Shown here piece by piece: positions 12,575 through 26,053 of a stretch of 64,000 nt of DNA (positions are counted from its first letter, which is position 1; every line of letters begins with the position of its first letter). The DNA comes from Anisus vortex. Lineage: Eukaryota > Mollusca > Gastropoda > Planorbidae. Both the position numbers and the translations under genes were made by a program. The notes under the pieces were generated by a model, which was given only the letters and a program-made list of their open reading frames with translations, did no database searches and had not been told where the DNA came from. Location: assembly GCA_949126835.1 (NCBI GenBank), contig OX421498.1:34727299-34791298 (forward strand). Reading direction: 5' to 3'.

Positions 12575-14315
12575 TCTCAATTATTGCTAAAACCCTAGTT
12601 GAATATGAAATACCCGGTAATTTAATTTGCATGACTTGGAGTATAGCCAAAAGCTCAAGTTCAAATATCAAGCCTCATGACTGTAACTGACAAAAGCTGT
12701 AGCAGTGTAGATGCATTATCATGTCATTCCCAGAAAAAAAATTTAAAACTTGTGTAATCCTTATGCTGAATAGTGGATAAATTGACATTACTTAACAGTT
12801 AATTATCATGTGCTTTCTGAAAATTATGCCTATACTATACTCTCAATGATGCAATGAATTAATGCATCATCATTGACTTAAGGTGATGATAAATCTTTGT
12901 AAACACGTTGTTATAACAAAATTTGGCCAAATGGGATAACACTTGATTTAAAAACTACATTCATCTGTGAATAATGATTAGCGATTTGTTTTTATACTTT
13001 AGAGCGATAAATAGGTTTAATTACAAATTTTATAAGGTCACTAATGTTGACTTTTATCTAATTATATATGCATAATTTTCAAAACTTAATAACTTTTTCC
13101 CTAATTAACCGATTTCAATTATATTTTCGGAATATTATTAATCTTATCAAGCAGAAGATTACGGTGAAATATATTTGTTTACCACATAAACTTCAATTTC
13201 ATTGGTTCTTATTTTTATACACAAGAGCTAAGCTACGATTTCAACCAATCAGAGCGCTTCTTTCAAAACTGCCATGGCATTACATTTATGTACATCCTCT
13301 CATGCTGTATTTGATTTCCTACGAACAGTGCATATTTCATTGTGTTTTTTAAATCTTTTATTTGTGTATATTTCTGTTTATTGATTTATATTTCTAAACA
13401 ATGCCTAAAAAATCTAACCAGGCCTAGTGAAATCGTAAGCTTTTCCCCCCCTCGCCGCCCCTTTTTGGCCCATTTTTCACAGAAAAGTTATGTTCAAATT
13501 TTTTTTTGTATTTTTCTTACCAGTTTTAGACCAAAAGTAACATTTTAACATATATAAACATACATTTTAGTGCATTTTTCTATTAGGGGGGTCAACCTCA
13601 CCTTAAGACTATTGAATTATCATCAATGCCTTGGAGATACAGCAGAATATATTGGCTGATCCTTTTTTTTTCTTTCTCTATTGCATTGAAATTTGTGTTT
13701 TAGCTATCTATGCCTTACAGTCAAACAGGAAGAAGTTTTAGTTACATTAAAAACAAATTACTTAGGTAGTAAACTAAAGCCAGTAACTACAAACAAAACA
13801 CTTAATAAAGTAAATAGGCTATAATGAAAGTTGTAATTCACACTACATGTAAACAAACTGAATGTAAAACAAGTCAAGGAAAACCTGAGCAAAATATTTA
13901 TTGTCCTCAAGTTTCATAAGTTAAAGAAAAAATATAACTATTCTCAATAAACAGCAGATGACTGCTCAATTTAAGGTACATACATAATTAATCAATATTT
14001 TACACTTCATCTCAACTGCCTTTCATCAAAACTAAGTATTAGAAGTTCCTAAATTTACCAAACACTGTTATTGTTGTCATTTTTTAATGTACTAAAAAAA
14101 AAGAAAAATATACAAATAAAGGAAACAGTAGTTAGACAAGGAAGCCATGAATCAACATAGCTAATAAACAAATGTTGACATTAGGATTACCCATGTCAGC
14201 CAATGTCTCAAAGAAACTCATCCATTATGGGAATCATTTTCATCAAAGTTTTTAACACTAGGCATCCAAGTTAGTTATTCACAATAGTCACAAGTACTTG
14301 TAGAAAGCCAATATT
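12575..14315. other. Intergenic spacer between convergent DNAI7 and NDUFA9, with a possible TTAA-flanked MITE
   Basis: No gene seen. 12878-13606 is bounded by TTAAGGTGA and TCACCTTAA, suggesting a small TTAA-targeting element (piggyBac-like), but the inverted match is only about 9 bp, so this is weak. 13897-13902 reads AATAAA on the minus strand and is the likely NDUFA9 polyadenylation signal. Confidence 0.3.
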
Positions 14316-17300
14316 CTAGCTAGCACTAACATGCTTGGCCTGGTAAAACTCTGCAGGCTTCGGGGGCACTGGGTCTGCAAACTCCCCCAGCTTCTCCTGG
14401 TAGTAGGACCGGTAGCGGAGAGGGTGCAAGAGAAACCTGGTCATGTCCTCAAAGGAGGTCAGCGTGACCCCAAGATCTTCTAAAGATGGATTCCCTGGGA
14501 TTGTCCAGTCTGTTAGAGCCTCCTGTCAACAACAAATGGTTTATAGTTTTTACTTTAAAGTACATTTTAAACCACCCATTGACTTTTAGCTGCATTTAAA
14601 TTATTACTACACAGTTGTTTTTTTATACATTTTTCTATTCTCATAATTATATGTTTACAGGGGGAAAAAAAACTTGTACAATAAACATGTAAATAAATTT
14701 TAATATTGATCATATGTTTAGGAAAATTGTATAATAATTAAAATAGTTTCCTTACAAAGTTTGGGATATGAGATAATAAATATATTATAGTTCAGAACAA
14801 AAGACTAAGACAGCCACTACTACAAAAATCCAACCAAATTATTAATTTTTTTTTTCTCACCACTAAAAGTAAGAGTATTAATTTTGGTCCATGGGGTTAG
14901 TGAAGCAAAACTTACGTTTACCCAACTGATATTAGGGTATAGAGAAATTTGTCTGTGGAAAAAATACTATCACCTTCTGTTTTTCTATTCAAATATTTTA
15001 TTCCCTTAATTTTTGTAGTGTCGTAGTCCACTTGCCGAATTCACATTTAGCATCTTTTATATCAACTACATCAGAATACTGAGAACTTTTATAAGGCTGT
15101 ACTAAAGAAAATCGTAAAAGTAAACACATGACACTGAAGAAACTTTTTTTTTCTTTAAAAAAAAGTGACCTTGCACCTTTTGCAAGACGACTACTCATTT
15201 AATTTCATTTTGCTTGGCAGTATAAAATTTTTAAATTCTTTTTTTTATTTCCATACATATATAATAATTATTTTAAAGCGGTCCTATGCTTAAATATTTA
15301 ACCCCTTTAGAAAGAGCAGCTTTGTTCTCATAACTCGTCAAGCGATAAATTTTTGTTTAGTTATTCTGGATATTTTTTTTTCCTACAAGCTAACCAAACC
15401 TCAGGCATACATAACTACCACCCTCAAACTATCACTTCCAAAACAATATACAGTACTACAGAAAAACTAAAGACAATTAGGTTTGTCTGGCATTGACAGC
15501 AAAAGGAGAAAGCAGCTCTGCAGACTGGTTATTAGAAAAAGAACATGCAGAAAAAAAAAGACCAATGTGTTTGTAAAAATTATATTTTGATCTTAATCAA
15601 ATCTGAAAAATTGTGTAGGCTCCCCTGCTTTTCCCACTGATTGATTCTGTATTACTGTATAGTATAGTTGTAACATACCTAAGAAGGTATTTTTTGTTTA
15701 TTGATATGGGAAGAATGGCAAGTAAAGTAAAGTATCCCGTCAGACCAAATTGATCCATAGGGCCATTGAAGCAGCGTTCACCAGTTTCCGTGGCCACGGC
15801 ATACTAGGTGATTGTGTGGCCAGCACTTTGCACAGCCGCCTTAACTTTACTCCAACTGAGGTCAGGCACCCATCAGAGCCGGGTAGACTCGGGGACACCC
15901 TCAATTCCTGGGAAAAAATCCTAGCCTCCAACAGGATTCGAACCCAGGACCCTTGGATTGCCAGTCAAATGCGCTGCCGCTTGGCTACCGTGCCCCTTAG
16001 GTGGAAGAATGGGGAATAATAATAATAATGGTTATTTATATAGGGCTTCTATCCATGCTATTTTAGCAGGCTCAGTGCGCTCTAGAAGATTATTACATCC
16101 TCTAGTCCCAAAACTCCTGCAGGGCGTCAGGGATTGGTCAGTGGCAGGGATAGAGCCCGGGACGTTTCAGTTGGATTTTGGTTAACAGTCCGGTGAACTA
16201 ACCGCAGGAACAGCCGGTTTCACAATGTATATGTATACAGACTTAGTCCAAGCATTTATATTTACAGAATTAAACCATAGCAAGGACTTCAAATAGAAAT
16301 ATTTTTTTTACAAATCTACTCGCTATATTTTACAACATTTCAAGAATTATATAAAAATCCCACAATATTTGTTTAAGGATTTTAAAATACTTTTCTTTTA
16401 CAAAGCCAGCTGCTAGACAAATTATATTCTCAATCAATTATTTTTTTACTAGCAACTCATTACAATAACAAAAATACAACGCTTTAATTAATATACCTGT
16501 CAAAATTTAAAGATATGGTTATATATCTATGCTGAAATATAAAAAATATTGCCTTACCCTTTCCATCTTATCATGGTTGTACCAAGGTTTAGATGGGATG
16601 TAATCAAATAGAGAAGCTCTTAACCTGTACACACACACACAAAAAACAATACATCTTTGGTCACATTAAATCAATTATGTACATTTTTAACAACAAATTA
16701 ATGGAGACATCCTTTTGGTTCCTTTAACTAACCCCTAAGATTTCACACCATCAAGCTAGTTCACAGCAGGTAACAACACACAGGTGTAAGTGTAAGAAAT
16801 TAATACAATAATTTTATTTAAGTTGGTATCACATTATATAAAGACATACCTCATCAACAAAGTTCTGTTAGTCCTAGTCAAAACTGTCTCTCGTCTCAAT
16901 ATACTGATGATGTAGTCCACTATATCTGACAAGTAATACCGCTGAGGTCTAGGTGATTTTTCAGTTTAAAAAAAAATTTGAAAAAAGATTATTTTTTTAA
17001 AATAACACCTGGCTATAGGAAATGATTACAGACTGTTTTAATAATTTGTCTATTGGCTGAATTGTAACAGTAAAACATTTTTTTTCTTAACAGAAGAACA
17101 AATATAAATACTATCCCCATGACTATGTATTATTTTGTAGCTGCTTTTAATGAAAGGTGATGTGTTCATGTAATAGTTTTGAGTCTAACTCACCCGACAC
17201 ACTGAATGGTTTTGCCCATCAGGTCAGGATTTAGAATGGCTTTGATGATTCCTTCAGCAACATCAGACACCTGTTGATAGTTTAAGGAAATTCTTTACAT

Positions 17301-20300
17301 CCTTAAAGCTATTCACACTAACAGGCTAAGTATCTTTATTAAGGGAGTACACAAGCTAAATTCCCCAGCATTAAATAGGCCTGTATAAGCACAGGTAAAC
17401 ATTTCTCAATGAACAGAAAAATATAGGCTATATCTAATAATTTAAAAATATAATTATTATATATTGAAAACATTTAGGAAAGTCGTTTAACATAAAGATT
17501 ATGATCAGGTTAAAAACAGGCTTTTTATTAAACCAAAAGCTAAATTTCCCGGTGGAAAAATACATAGACTAAGGCCTAAAGCTACAGATAAAAATTGTAT
17601 AAACTACAATGAACAGAAAGCTAGAATAACTTTAATTATTATTTATTTACTGAAAACATTTAAGAAAGTAATTTAAAGTAAATATTGTAATGGGGTTTGA
17701 AAAAAGCATGTATTTTTATTTAACAAAAAGTTAGGACTATCCCTGTGGATGAGAATCAAAGACCCGTCTTCCGTGTGCGTCAAAAATATAATTATTAGAT
17801 TTTATTTACTGAAAATATTTTAGGAAAGGTTTAATTCATAATGCCCTTACAATCTTTAAAAAAAGAAATATTAATGGAAATTTTGAAAAAAGTAAAGAAA
17901 ACAAAATTAGTGGAAAATCGAACTCAGCTCACCCGTATGGCAGACGATATATATATATATATTTATTATATTATATATATATATATATAAAGTAGCCTGT
18001 GTGTGTGTTCAACTAATCACATTGGTTTATTTAAAGACATGTGACCTTATTATCTCATATATTACTTCTGTGATCATTTATTAACATGAGGTTTCCATAG
18101 TGTAGGGGTTATCGTCTTCGTCTATGCAGCATTTGTACCGGTTGTAGGTTACTTCTCCAAATACTTCTGTACTGAGCCACGGTGTATATATACATATATA
18201 TCAATTGCTTTGATGCAAGCATACTTTGAGGCCCATGGGTACAGACTTGACACGTCAGTAACAGATTTGTCTCATAGCCTAAAAATAAAAAATAACAAAC
18301 TTACATAAACTGGCTGCTTGATTGTGTATTCACCATTCTTCCACAATGGCAGACCATACTTCCAGGGGAATGGGTACATAGTACCAACTAAAGTCCATCT
18401 GCCTGTTAGAAAAAAAAAACACATTGAATGTTGGCAAAAGATTTTCAGTTTAGACCTTAGAAAAGGAGGCTAACTTGAAATTATTCATTAAAAGATTAGA
18501 TAATCTTCCATTTATATAAATAAATATAAATTTATACAAGTGATTACAGTAGATGTAAATGAAGTGAAAAATAATCTGCGAACACAAGTAAGGTTATTTA
18601 GAGATATGATTGAACACTATATAAGACAATAACACCAATTTATCATTTAAAACCCTAATGAAAGTGCAAAGCTAAACTCAAATAACATATCTACGTAGCA
18701 TGCAACAATCTTCTGTAAAAAAAGTAGTGTTAATAATAACTTATGAAATATATACTATCAAGGAAGCAAGATAGTGCTGAATTGAGCAACACTTGAAAAA
18801 TGGTGAATGAAATCTATTAGACTTTGGGATCAAACCCACAATTGTGGACAAGAATGCACTGAACATGTTAGATGTGATAGTCGAGCTATGCAAATGACCA
18901 TCATCATTACACAAAGAAATAAATGTTTGTAAAATAGAGGCAGCAGCGTTTAGCTTAACCTCCAACCATGAAAGCATGAAACCATCCACCACTTCAGGAT
19001 AAACTGTACTATAAATAAATAAGAAATGCAATATCTCAACCCCTTTCAGGAGTATGTAAATACATTTAGTGACTTGTAGAGGACCACAGTTAATTTCAAA
19101 GTCATGAAAACCATTCAACTTGTAATACTACCAACAACATCAATACAAATGAATAGGGGCAGTGTGCAAGTAGAACATTATAACAATTAAATGTTACATA
19201 TGCATACTTCTCAAGTTGTAGTAGTTGAGGAACTGGTCTTCTGCACCAAAAATATCAGCTGGCTTGAAGATGATAGCCTCTGGGAACTCTTCACGGACAG
19301 CCAACTCTGACTTGTACTGAAACAAATTTAAATTGAATGATTCTGCATCATACTGTAAATACAGATTCAAAAGCAATACGGTTTTTAACTGATCAACAAA
19401 TGTCTTAATTTTACGTTTTCATATCCACAAATAATGAAATTAAAACAATTTAAAAATTTCTATTTTAGAAACACAACCCAATAAAAGCCCGTTGGAACGC
19501 TCAGATAAACATAAAGACAAAAAACACTTTCAGTATCCCTTATGCAAGAACAAATGCATATAAGTATTCTTCCAGAGTGGCATTTGGGCATGGAATAGGT
19601 TGCCTGAACAAACCAGGAAAACCAGTAACTTATCATTTGAAACATCAACAAAGATGCGGAACTAGACTCGGACCAGGAGTGAGCGTAGGACACAATACTC
19701 TTCTTTATAGAAGGAGCGTCCGTAATGTATAAAATAAGATAATAATTTTTTTTCACAAAACTCACTAAATCCAGTTATTTAATCAAAGCGTTTCTATAAA
19801 ACCCAATGTTCAATGACACCCAATAAGATTTTCGCAAAGCAAAATTATAGAATTATAGCCGCCTTGGTCCCATGAAAGATTGTTCAGCAAATTTGGGTTA
19901 AAACTCCGTACTTTCATTTTAAATTGGTAAAGCCACTGTGCAGCAAAGAAAATGTGGATGACTTTAAATACTCAATGGGTTGATGTCAAACGTCACAGAT
20001 GCTTCCTGGACATTGTTACATGCTTAATGTAAGAGCCAATTTTTTTTATACACATAAATTGGTGAACGCAGCTTCTTCTGTCCTATGGACGACTGTTAAA
20101 ATTTGGTAAAATTATTTGTTTGCCCACCTTAGATTCCAGGTACTTTGACGTCTTCCAGACTGTCTGAATATCTGACTTAGCATTCAGGTGAGAAATATGA
20201 ATGAATTTTTCAACTCCACACTCTTTAGCTATCTTTGCAAGTCTTCTGGAGCCAGTTACATTAACATCCGTGTAACTAAAATTCCTGTTTGAAAAAAAAA

Positions 20301-23300
20301 AGTTATAATTGAACAAAAAATGTAATGTACTAATAAAATGTCTGCTACAAGTTTGAAACATAATTTGGAATTACACTGCAGTGAATGCTTGAAGAAATTA
20401 TTTGAAGTATTTCTAGGCCTACAAGGATCACAACTCACTTGGTTTCATAATCTCTTCCAATCAGGTTTATCACCACATTCGAGTACTGCACCGTCTTCCT
20501 AATAGACTCCTCGTCTCTTAAGTGGAAAGGCTAAAGGAACATTTCATCATTAGAAATTTTTTTTTTATAAATAGGGTGGAGTTAAAAAAAAATAATCAAT
20601 GGCACAAATTATGGACAAGCAAAGAAACTAGTAAATTATATAAAACTAAAGAAAACTGTTTACATTTAAGAGATTAACAAAAAAATCCCTTACAAAAAAA
20701 AGTACTTGACCAAGATCTCCTACAAGACGTAATCTTTCTATCTCCAGTGGGTCACATCTGTATGGTATTATTACTTGTGAACCAATTTTACCTAAACATT
20801 TAAAAAAAAAAAGAAAACAACCAATATCATCTTGCGATTAGATAAATGTTTATATTAATTCATTTTCAATGAAAGTCTAAAATGTTTTTGTTTTTTTGTT
20901 AAATCAAAAGGTTACAATATATATATATATATATGGAAGATAAAATTAAAGAATTGGTAGAAAGTTTTTTCAAGGTTATTGGGAGAGATTGCTCAAAGTC
21001 TCGGCATCACTGTGGCGTGTGGATTGTTAGCCTCTAGCATAGATTGCTATCATATATTGATTTTTTTAAAACATTTTACACCACCAAAATATTTCAAAAC
21101 TAATAAATATTGATAACAAATGCATGCACCGACCTTACTTTCCGAATATACAGTTAACCCAATCTAACATTATATACTTAATTGACAAAAATGGGGCTTT
21201 AGCCGCTTAGCATTCAGCTGGTGTAACGAAGGTCCTGGGTTTGAATACAGGTGGGGGCTAGGATTTGTTCTTGGGTCTAGAGGGTATCCCTGAGTCTGAG
21301 AGGGTGTGCCCCATTAGTTGGGGCAAAAGTAAAGGCAGATTGGCATTGTGTCACACAATCTCCCAGTATGCCATGAAAACAAAAACAGGTGAACGCCTCG
21401 CAGCAAATTTTTTCAGACTGGATTACTTTACTAATAGACAACAATGGCTCAAAGACTCGGATAGGTGCAGGTGACTGATGACATTTGCCAGTATTTGCCT
21501 GTTTTCTAAGACTATCTTAAAAGTTAAGAAATACTGTTTGGTTACACTTTAATAACTTTTCACGCTTACTTAATGAAAGCACACTAAACGAGATAAACCT
21601 CTTTTTAAACAAATCTGTATTACATTCTGGGAAAAAAAGATAATCTTACCTAATTTATTACAGACATAGCGACCCAGGAAGCCATTAGCACCAAAAACTG
21701 TTGCAACGACGCCGCTGAATGAACTCCTTCCTCCTGTGCCACGCTTCATTGAGCTCAGCTTTGTTGGCACATTGTTTGAGGAGTCTCGCCGTTGTATGAC
21801 AATACATCCTGTGGCCCTAGGTAACTGATTCCATGTTTGACCTGAAACCAATGAACACAGACATATCAAATTAGATGTTTGAACAAGTGATATTTGCAAT
21901 TATTAGATTGAGAACATGAAATTTGATGAAAGAGTAAGTTATTAAAGTTAAAGGTTTTTTAAAACCATTCCTCTCAGAAAATGTTAAAGACAACTTTTAC
22001 AAAAATAGAAAATATATTTTTTTTTATAGATAAAATACGCAATGACTTCTTTTTTAAACTCCAAGTCAGGGTCAACCCCCTCAACAAACCTAAACTATAA
22101 ATAAAACAAAACCCCAACCCACAATGCAATACCAAAAATATGTTTGCAAAGAAATAAAAAAATTGGTGTCAGTCAAATATGTAATGTGTTCTGGCATATT
22201 AAAATATTTAAATTAAAAAAACAAACATAAAAACATAATTAAAACAGGGAGGCATTATGCACAGAGACCTGCGCATAATGCTGAGCGTTATCCGCAAAAA
22301 TTTCACATAATGATATAATGCAGAACCTATGCCAATAGGTTTTTGCATGAGCAGACTTTTCTTCGCATAGAGCACAATAAAACACGGAAGTTGTTTTTTT
22401 GTGTGTAAAAGATTTTTATGCACAAAAGATATTATAATAATGATCATTAATTAATATTAGGCTACACCATGCCAGCAGGTGTAGGTGTGTTACGTTTGGA
22501 TACGTGTTACGTTTGGATAGATAGGCCTTTATCTCTGATTATATATGAAATTGACCTATATCTATGTAAGTGAAACTTGTTCCAGGGGTCAGAGTTTTTT
22601 CCTGTCATTAAAAAGGGGTCAATTGCTTGTTTTCCTTTTTTTATGTAGGCCTACAAAAAAACATTTTATCCGAATACATTTTCATAACATCGAGCCCTGT
22701 GCACAAATGACTGGACATTAACATGGCATAATACTAATAATTGTAGTGTTTAACTGCTGTTTAAGGTTTTTGCCCAATCTATCGTGATTAACTGGTCACT
22801 GGGTTAGAGAGGTCAAAATAATACACATAAAACCATGATGTCACAAACACAAATTGACAAAAGACTAAAATGATGCTTGCAACAAGCTAGCGGGTATAGA
22901 ATATAGCCTATTTATCCTTAATAAGCATTGCACAAACATGTTGCAAAACCCAAGTTTTATAAGACTTTACGGTTTATAAAAAAGCAATTTAAATAACAGC
23001 TCTTAATGACCTCTTTTAATGTTGTTTAGTCTAAGTAATTTTTTAGCATTTGCAGCTCCTCTGTGCCGACGGACTTTCCCGATGTTTTTAACTATTAGGT
23101 TTATTAGGGGCCTATTTAATTATAAAAGATTGGAATATCAGCTGAATTTATAAGTGTCATTTGTAATTTTGTATTTCTGCGCTTTCAGGCTTTATAATGA
23201 TAATGACTTATAATACTATATATATTATATATATATATTATATATATAATATAATATAGCAATTCAATATAGCTTTAACATTATTTTTTTAAATGGGAAC

Positions 23301-23863
23301 TCCTGGAACTTATAATATTATTATTTATAAATTTATAATATTAGGCCTAGACTCAGAATTATAACTCTAATATTTATTTAGGAATTTAGGCCTATCTATT
23401 ATCTACTATCTATCCTAATCCTAAATCTAGATCGCAAAACCTGCCATAGACCATAGAGGTACAGCATTCCAAAGATCGGATCAGTCGGTCAGAATATCGA
23501 AAGTCGTGCGAAGTTAGTATAAAGAATTTAAAAGTGTCTTAAATCTATTATTTGTCTGTTTAGTTTCCAGTGTCTTAAAACGTACAAGAAGCTTTTTTTA
23601 AAGAAAGTTTAAACTAAAATTATAAACAATGATAATAATGAATCTGAATGATTTACAATTACAAAATGTCACTACTTAGACTATGCTGCTCTAGTTAAGG
23701 GAAAATAATTTAGTTTAAGCAATATAATTGCGATAAAAAATGCGAGATTTAATACTATCGCTTTCTAAACCTGTCTTCCAAACATTAGTTAAATAAGAAA
23801 CAGAATAAAACACTTACGTCCAACGCTACTAACGGTGGCCTTGGCCACTAAGACCGACGCCAT
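14316..23863 (-). CDS. NDUFA9: NDUFA9, NADH:ubiquinone oxidoreductase (complex I) 39-kDa subunit, 11 exons, complete
   Basis: NDUFA9 is a mitochondrial-matrix accessory subunit of complex I and an atypical short-chain dehydrogenase that binds NADPH structurally. Exons (transcription order): 23863-23818, 21841-21650, 20791-20694, 20530-20439, 20284-20128, 19316-19208, 18402-18305, 17270-17194, 16948-16850, 16624-16558, 14522-14316 (TAG at 14318-14316). All have GT..AG introns with matching phases, giving 413 aa. It begins [20 protein letters not shown], a basic, hydroxyl-rich, plausible mitochondrial targeting sequence. The Rossmann motif [14 protein letters not shown] is followed by [20 protein letters not shown], then [13 protein letters not shown] and TSKYLESK, then [12 protein letters not shown] and [14 protein letters not shown]. 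The first intron (21842-23817) is the longest. Introns contain SINEs and a LINE tail. Confidence 0.92.
15738..15994 (-). mobile_element. tRNA-derived SINE (family A), near full length
   Basis: On the minus strand it starts GGCACGGTAGCCAAGCGGCA (A-box region of a tRNA-like head). It continues through GGGTTCGAATCC (B box) and a body with GAGTCTACCCGGCTCTGATG and a GGCCACACAATCACCTAGTA segment, ending near GGATCAATTTGGTCTG. It lies in the last NDUFA9 intron. The pol III promoter boxes are recognisable, so it is a fairly young copy. Confidence 0.8.
16015..16217 (-). mobile_element. tRNA-derived SINE (family B) with adjoining (AAT)n-tailed repeat
   Basis: 16078-16217 is a reverse copy of family B (CTCTAGAAGATTATTAC, CAAAACTCCTGCAGGGCG, GGTGAACTAACCGC, CAGCCGG). 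16015-16077 starts with a short (AAT)n run followed by GGTTATTTATATAGGGCTTC, probably the 3' end of another retroelement. Located in an NDUFA9 intron. Confidence 0.65.
19580..19740 (+). mobile_element. LINE 3' end, second copy
   Basis: Homologous to 10180-10341. The frame gives [19 protein letters not shown] and then the GAGCGTAGGA..CTTCTTTATAGAAG..TATAAAATAAGAT tail. Located in an NDUFA9 intron, opposite to the gene's strand. Confidence 0.65.
21195..21480 (+). mobile_element. Diverged SINE (family A)
   Basis: Head GGGGCTTTAGCCGCTTAGCA and B-box-like GGTTTGAATACAGG, then GGGGGCTAGGATTTGTTCTT, CCCTGAGTCTGAGAGG and CAGTATGCCATGAAAAC..GGTGAACGC. It has the same order of blocks as the copy at 15738-15994 but is clearly older. 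Located in NDUFA9 intron 2. Confidence 0.65.
21842..23817. other. NDUFA9 first intron; no gene seen
   Basis: AT-rich. It contains an AT-dinucleotide stretch at about 23217-23265 and an internally repetitive patch at 22250-22440 with recurring CGCATAATG/GCATAATG words. No supported coding region. Confidence 0.5.
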
Positions 23864-24418
23864 TTTGTTATACAAGGTTACAGGGGCAGCCAGTTTTTTT
23901 TTAAGACATAGATTTATAGTTTCAACTTTTTAGAGCTACTGTTATTATTTTGTCTGCACTGATCTATATATTATAACCGTTGTATCGAATAATTATATTA
24001 TATATAATAATAAAAAAATAGGGGCCAAATAATTTATAATATTAAACATTTATATAACTACTAGCAATAGCCCATGGTAAAGAATTTGGTCAGAGCAGCA
24101 ACAGTAAGAAAACTGATTAAAAGACTGTGAATTGATTTTCTTATCTTATCTTATTATACATTACAGACGCTCCTTCTATAAAGAAGATTATTGCGTCCTA
24201 CGCTCATATCCGTGGTCCGAGTTTTCGTTGCAATCACTTCGGGTAAACCATTCTATTAAAAACCACAATGATTAGCATTTCTTTGACCACTTTTGCTTTG
24301 TTTATTTTATCGAAAGTCTTCTTCCCAACATACGTTTGTGCTGCATGTTCACCAACAGGCAAGTTGACCAGACTAGCAAACGATGGCTGGCGAATGGTAG
24401 ATCATTGAGTACCATAGG
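23864..24418. other. Region 5' of NDUFA9, containing a LINE/SINE tail
   Basis: The NDUFA9 promoter should lie here; no TATA box or other definite element is recognised. 24140-24222 is a reverse-oriented LINE-tail copy (TTATCTTATC, CTTCTATAAAGAAG hairpin, GCGTCCTACGCTCAT), matching the 3' part of 10180-10341. Confidence 0.5.
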
Positions 24419-26053
24419 CAGGCCCCACGAGAGGGGGGTACAGCCGGTACGCCGTACCGGGGCCCACAAGAGTTTAAGGGGGCCCATGAAGCCCATAAAT
24501 ATTAAAATTGTAATTAAATTGGCAATTATTGCGTATTTTTAAATTGTTGCTATCAAGCTAAAAGGAGATGCCCCAACACATCCTACAATCTCACGTGGCG
24601 CTGGGGGCCCTTAATTTTAAGAGTCTTTGAATGTGTACTTGAACATTTTGTTAAATATACAATGAAGCCTTTAATTGTAAAATAGGACCTAATTATTTTC
24701 AATAGCATTTAGGATCTATTTTTTTTTTATTTTTCTCCAAAGACACATACAAATATAGACCTATAAGTCTTGCAGGCTTTAGTTTTCCCTGTTAGCTTAG
24801 CAGCCTAGGCCTACATACTCTATATCACTGCATACTAGTACGGCAGTCAAAGCTAGTTAGTTGATCCTTTTACATTTTAATGATCTTCTGTGCGGTAGCC
24901 AAGGGAGTAGGTTGAAGGTATCATAATTTTAGACAAATATAAATACACATTATTCATTTGCAGCCTCGAGAGTTAGAAAATACTGTCAACACTTCATGGC
25001 ATTTCTAGCACCATAAGGTCAGATCGAAGTGAAATTGTAAAACCATTTGTAGCTCATCTACCAGTGGTTGAGTTGGCTTTGGAAGACCTATTGAAGCTGA
25101 ATCTTAGGCCTACTCCGAAAACCAGAAATGAAATCCATGAAATCTATATGTTAATGTCGGTTTTTTCACTTGCATCATAATGTTAGTCGTGTGGCACTAT
25201 ACTGGTCCCTATTGACTTCTGCAACTAAGTCAAAGTGATGCGATTATAGATATTGAAGTTGCAAACATAGAAAGATTAAAATATGCAGAACTAGGGACTT
25301 TGCGAAACAGTTGGAAAGCAGTGTGGAATGAAGCTAAGCTTGTTGCAGCCAATCTTGTATCTTATCTTATACGTTTACAGACATTCCTTCTAGATAGAAG
25401 ATTATTACGTCCACTAGGCCCAAAACTCCTGCAGGGCGACAGGGATCCGTCGGTGGCAGGGATAGAACCCGCGACGTGTCAGTTGGTTTTTGGTTGACAG
25501 TCCGGTGAACTAACCGCGTACAATTGTTTAGGAACAGTAATACAACTGCCAGAAAAAGAACAAGATTTCATAATGAGGATACAACTGATAAAAATGTGAA
25601 TGAGATGAATGAAACAGAATAATGCCCTGAGGAAGCCCACTTTCGAAAACACATATTTTATGTTGTATTGGATAGTGTTTTTGGAGGGCTTACAGTTTAC
25701 AGTTTGGTTCCATTCAGTCAAAGATATTTCTGACACATTCAGCTTTCTTTGGAACTACCAAAAGATGTCAGAAGAAGACTTGAAGTATAAAGCTGCTAAG
25801 TTGTGAACACTTAAGTTCAGGAAACAATTCACCTAACAATGGTTCACAATGCAAAATTGATAAAGAACAGTTGGGTGCATTGAAACTGTTAAATGCTTTG
25901 CCAAATTCCAAATTAGAAAATATTTTTCCTAACATAAGTGTCAGTTCGAGGATGTCCCTTACAGCACTAGCCACAGTAGCATTAGCAGAGAGGAGCTTCA
26001 GTAAACTTAAGCTCATAAAAAATTACCTTAGGTCCACCATGAGCTTACCTTAA
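24419..26053 (+). pseudogene. Degenerate hAT transposon with ZMYM1-like transposase remnants
   Basis: The left end reads CAGGCCCCACGAGAGGGGGG, then a palindromic CCGGTACGCCGTACCGG; a sister end lies at 29377. Coding remnants occur in several frames. 25250-25350 gives IDIEVANIERLKYAEL then LRNSWKAVWNEAKLVAANL. About 25640-25680 gives HFRKHIFYVVLDSVFGGL. 25871-26053 gives NISVSSRMSLTALATVALAE then RSFSKLKLIKNYLRSTMS, the C-terminal hAT dimerisation domain. A family-B SINE splits it at 25360-25517. The right end was not found. Confidence 0.7.
25360..25517 (-). mobile_element. tRNA-derived SINE (family B) inserted in the hAT remnant
   Basis: A reverse copy: TATCTTATCTTATACG tail, CTTCTAGATAGAAG hairpin, CAAAACTCCTGCAGGGCGAC, TGGCAGGGATAGAACCCGCG (B box region) and GGTGAACTAACCGC. 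It interrupts the hAT coding remnant after VAANL, so it inserted later. Confidence 0.8.

Noticed and set aside
15750..16185. ORFs over the SINE copies
   Set aside because: They are chance frames within tRNA-derived repeats.
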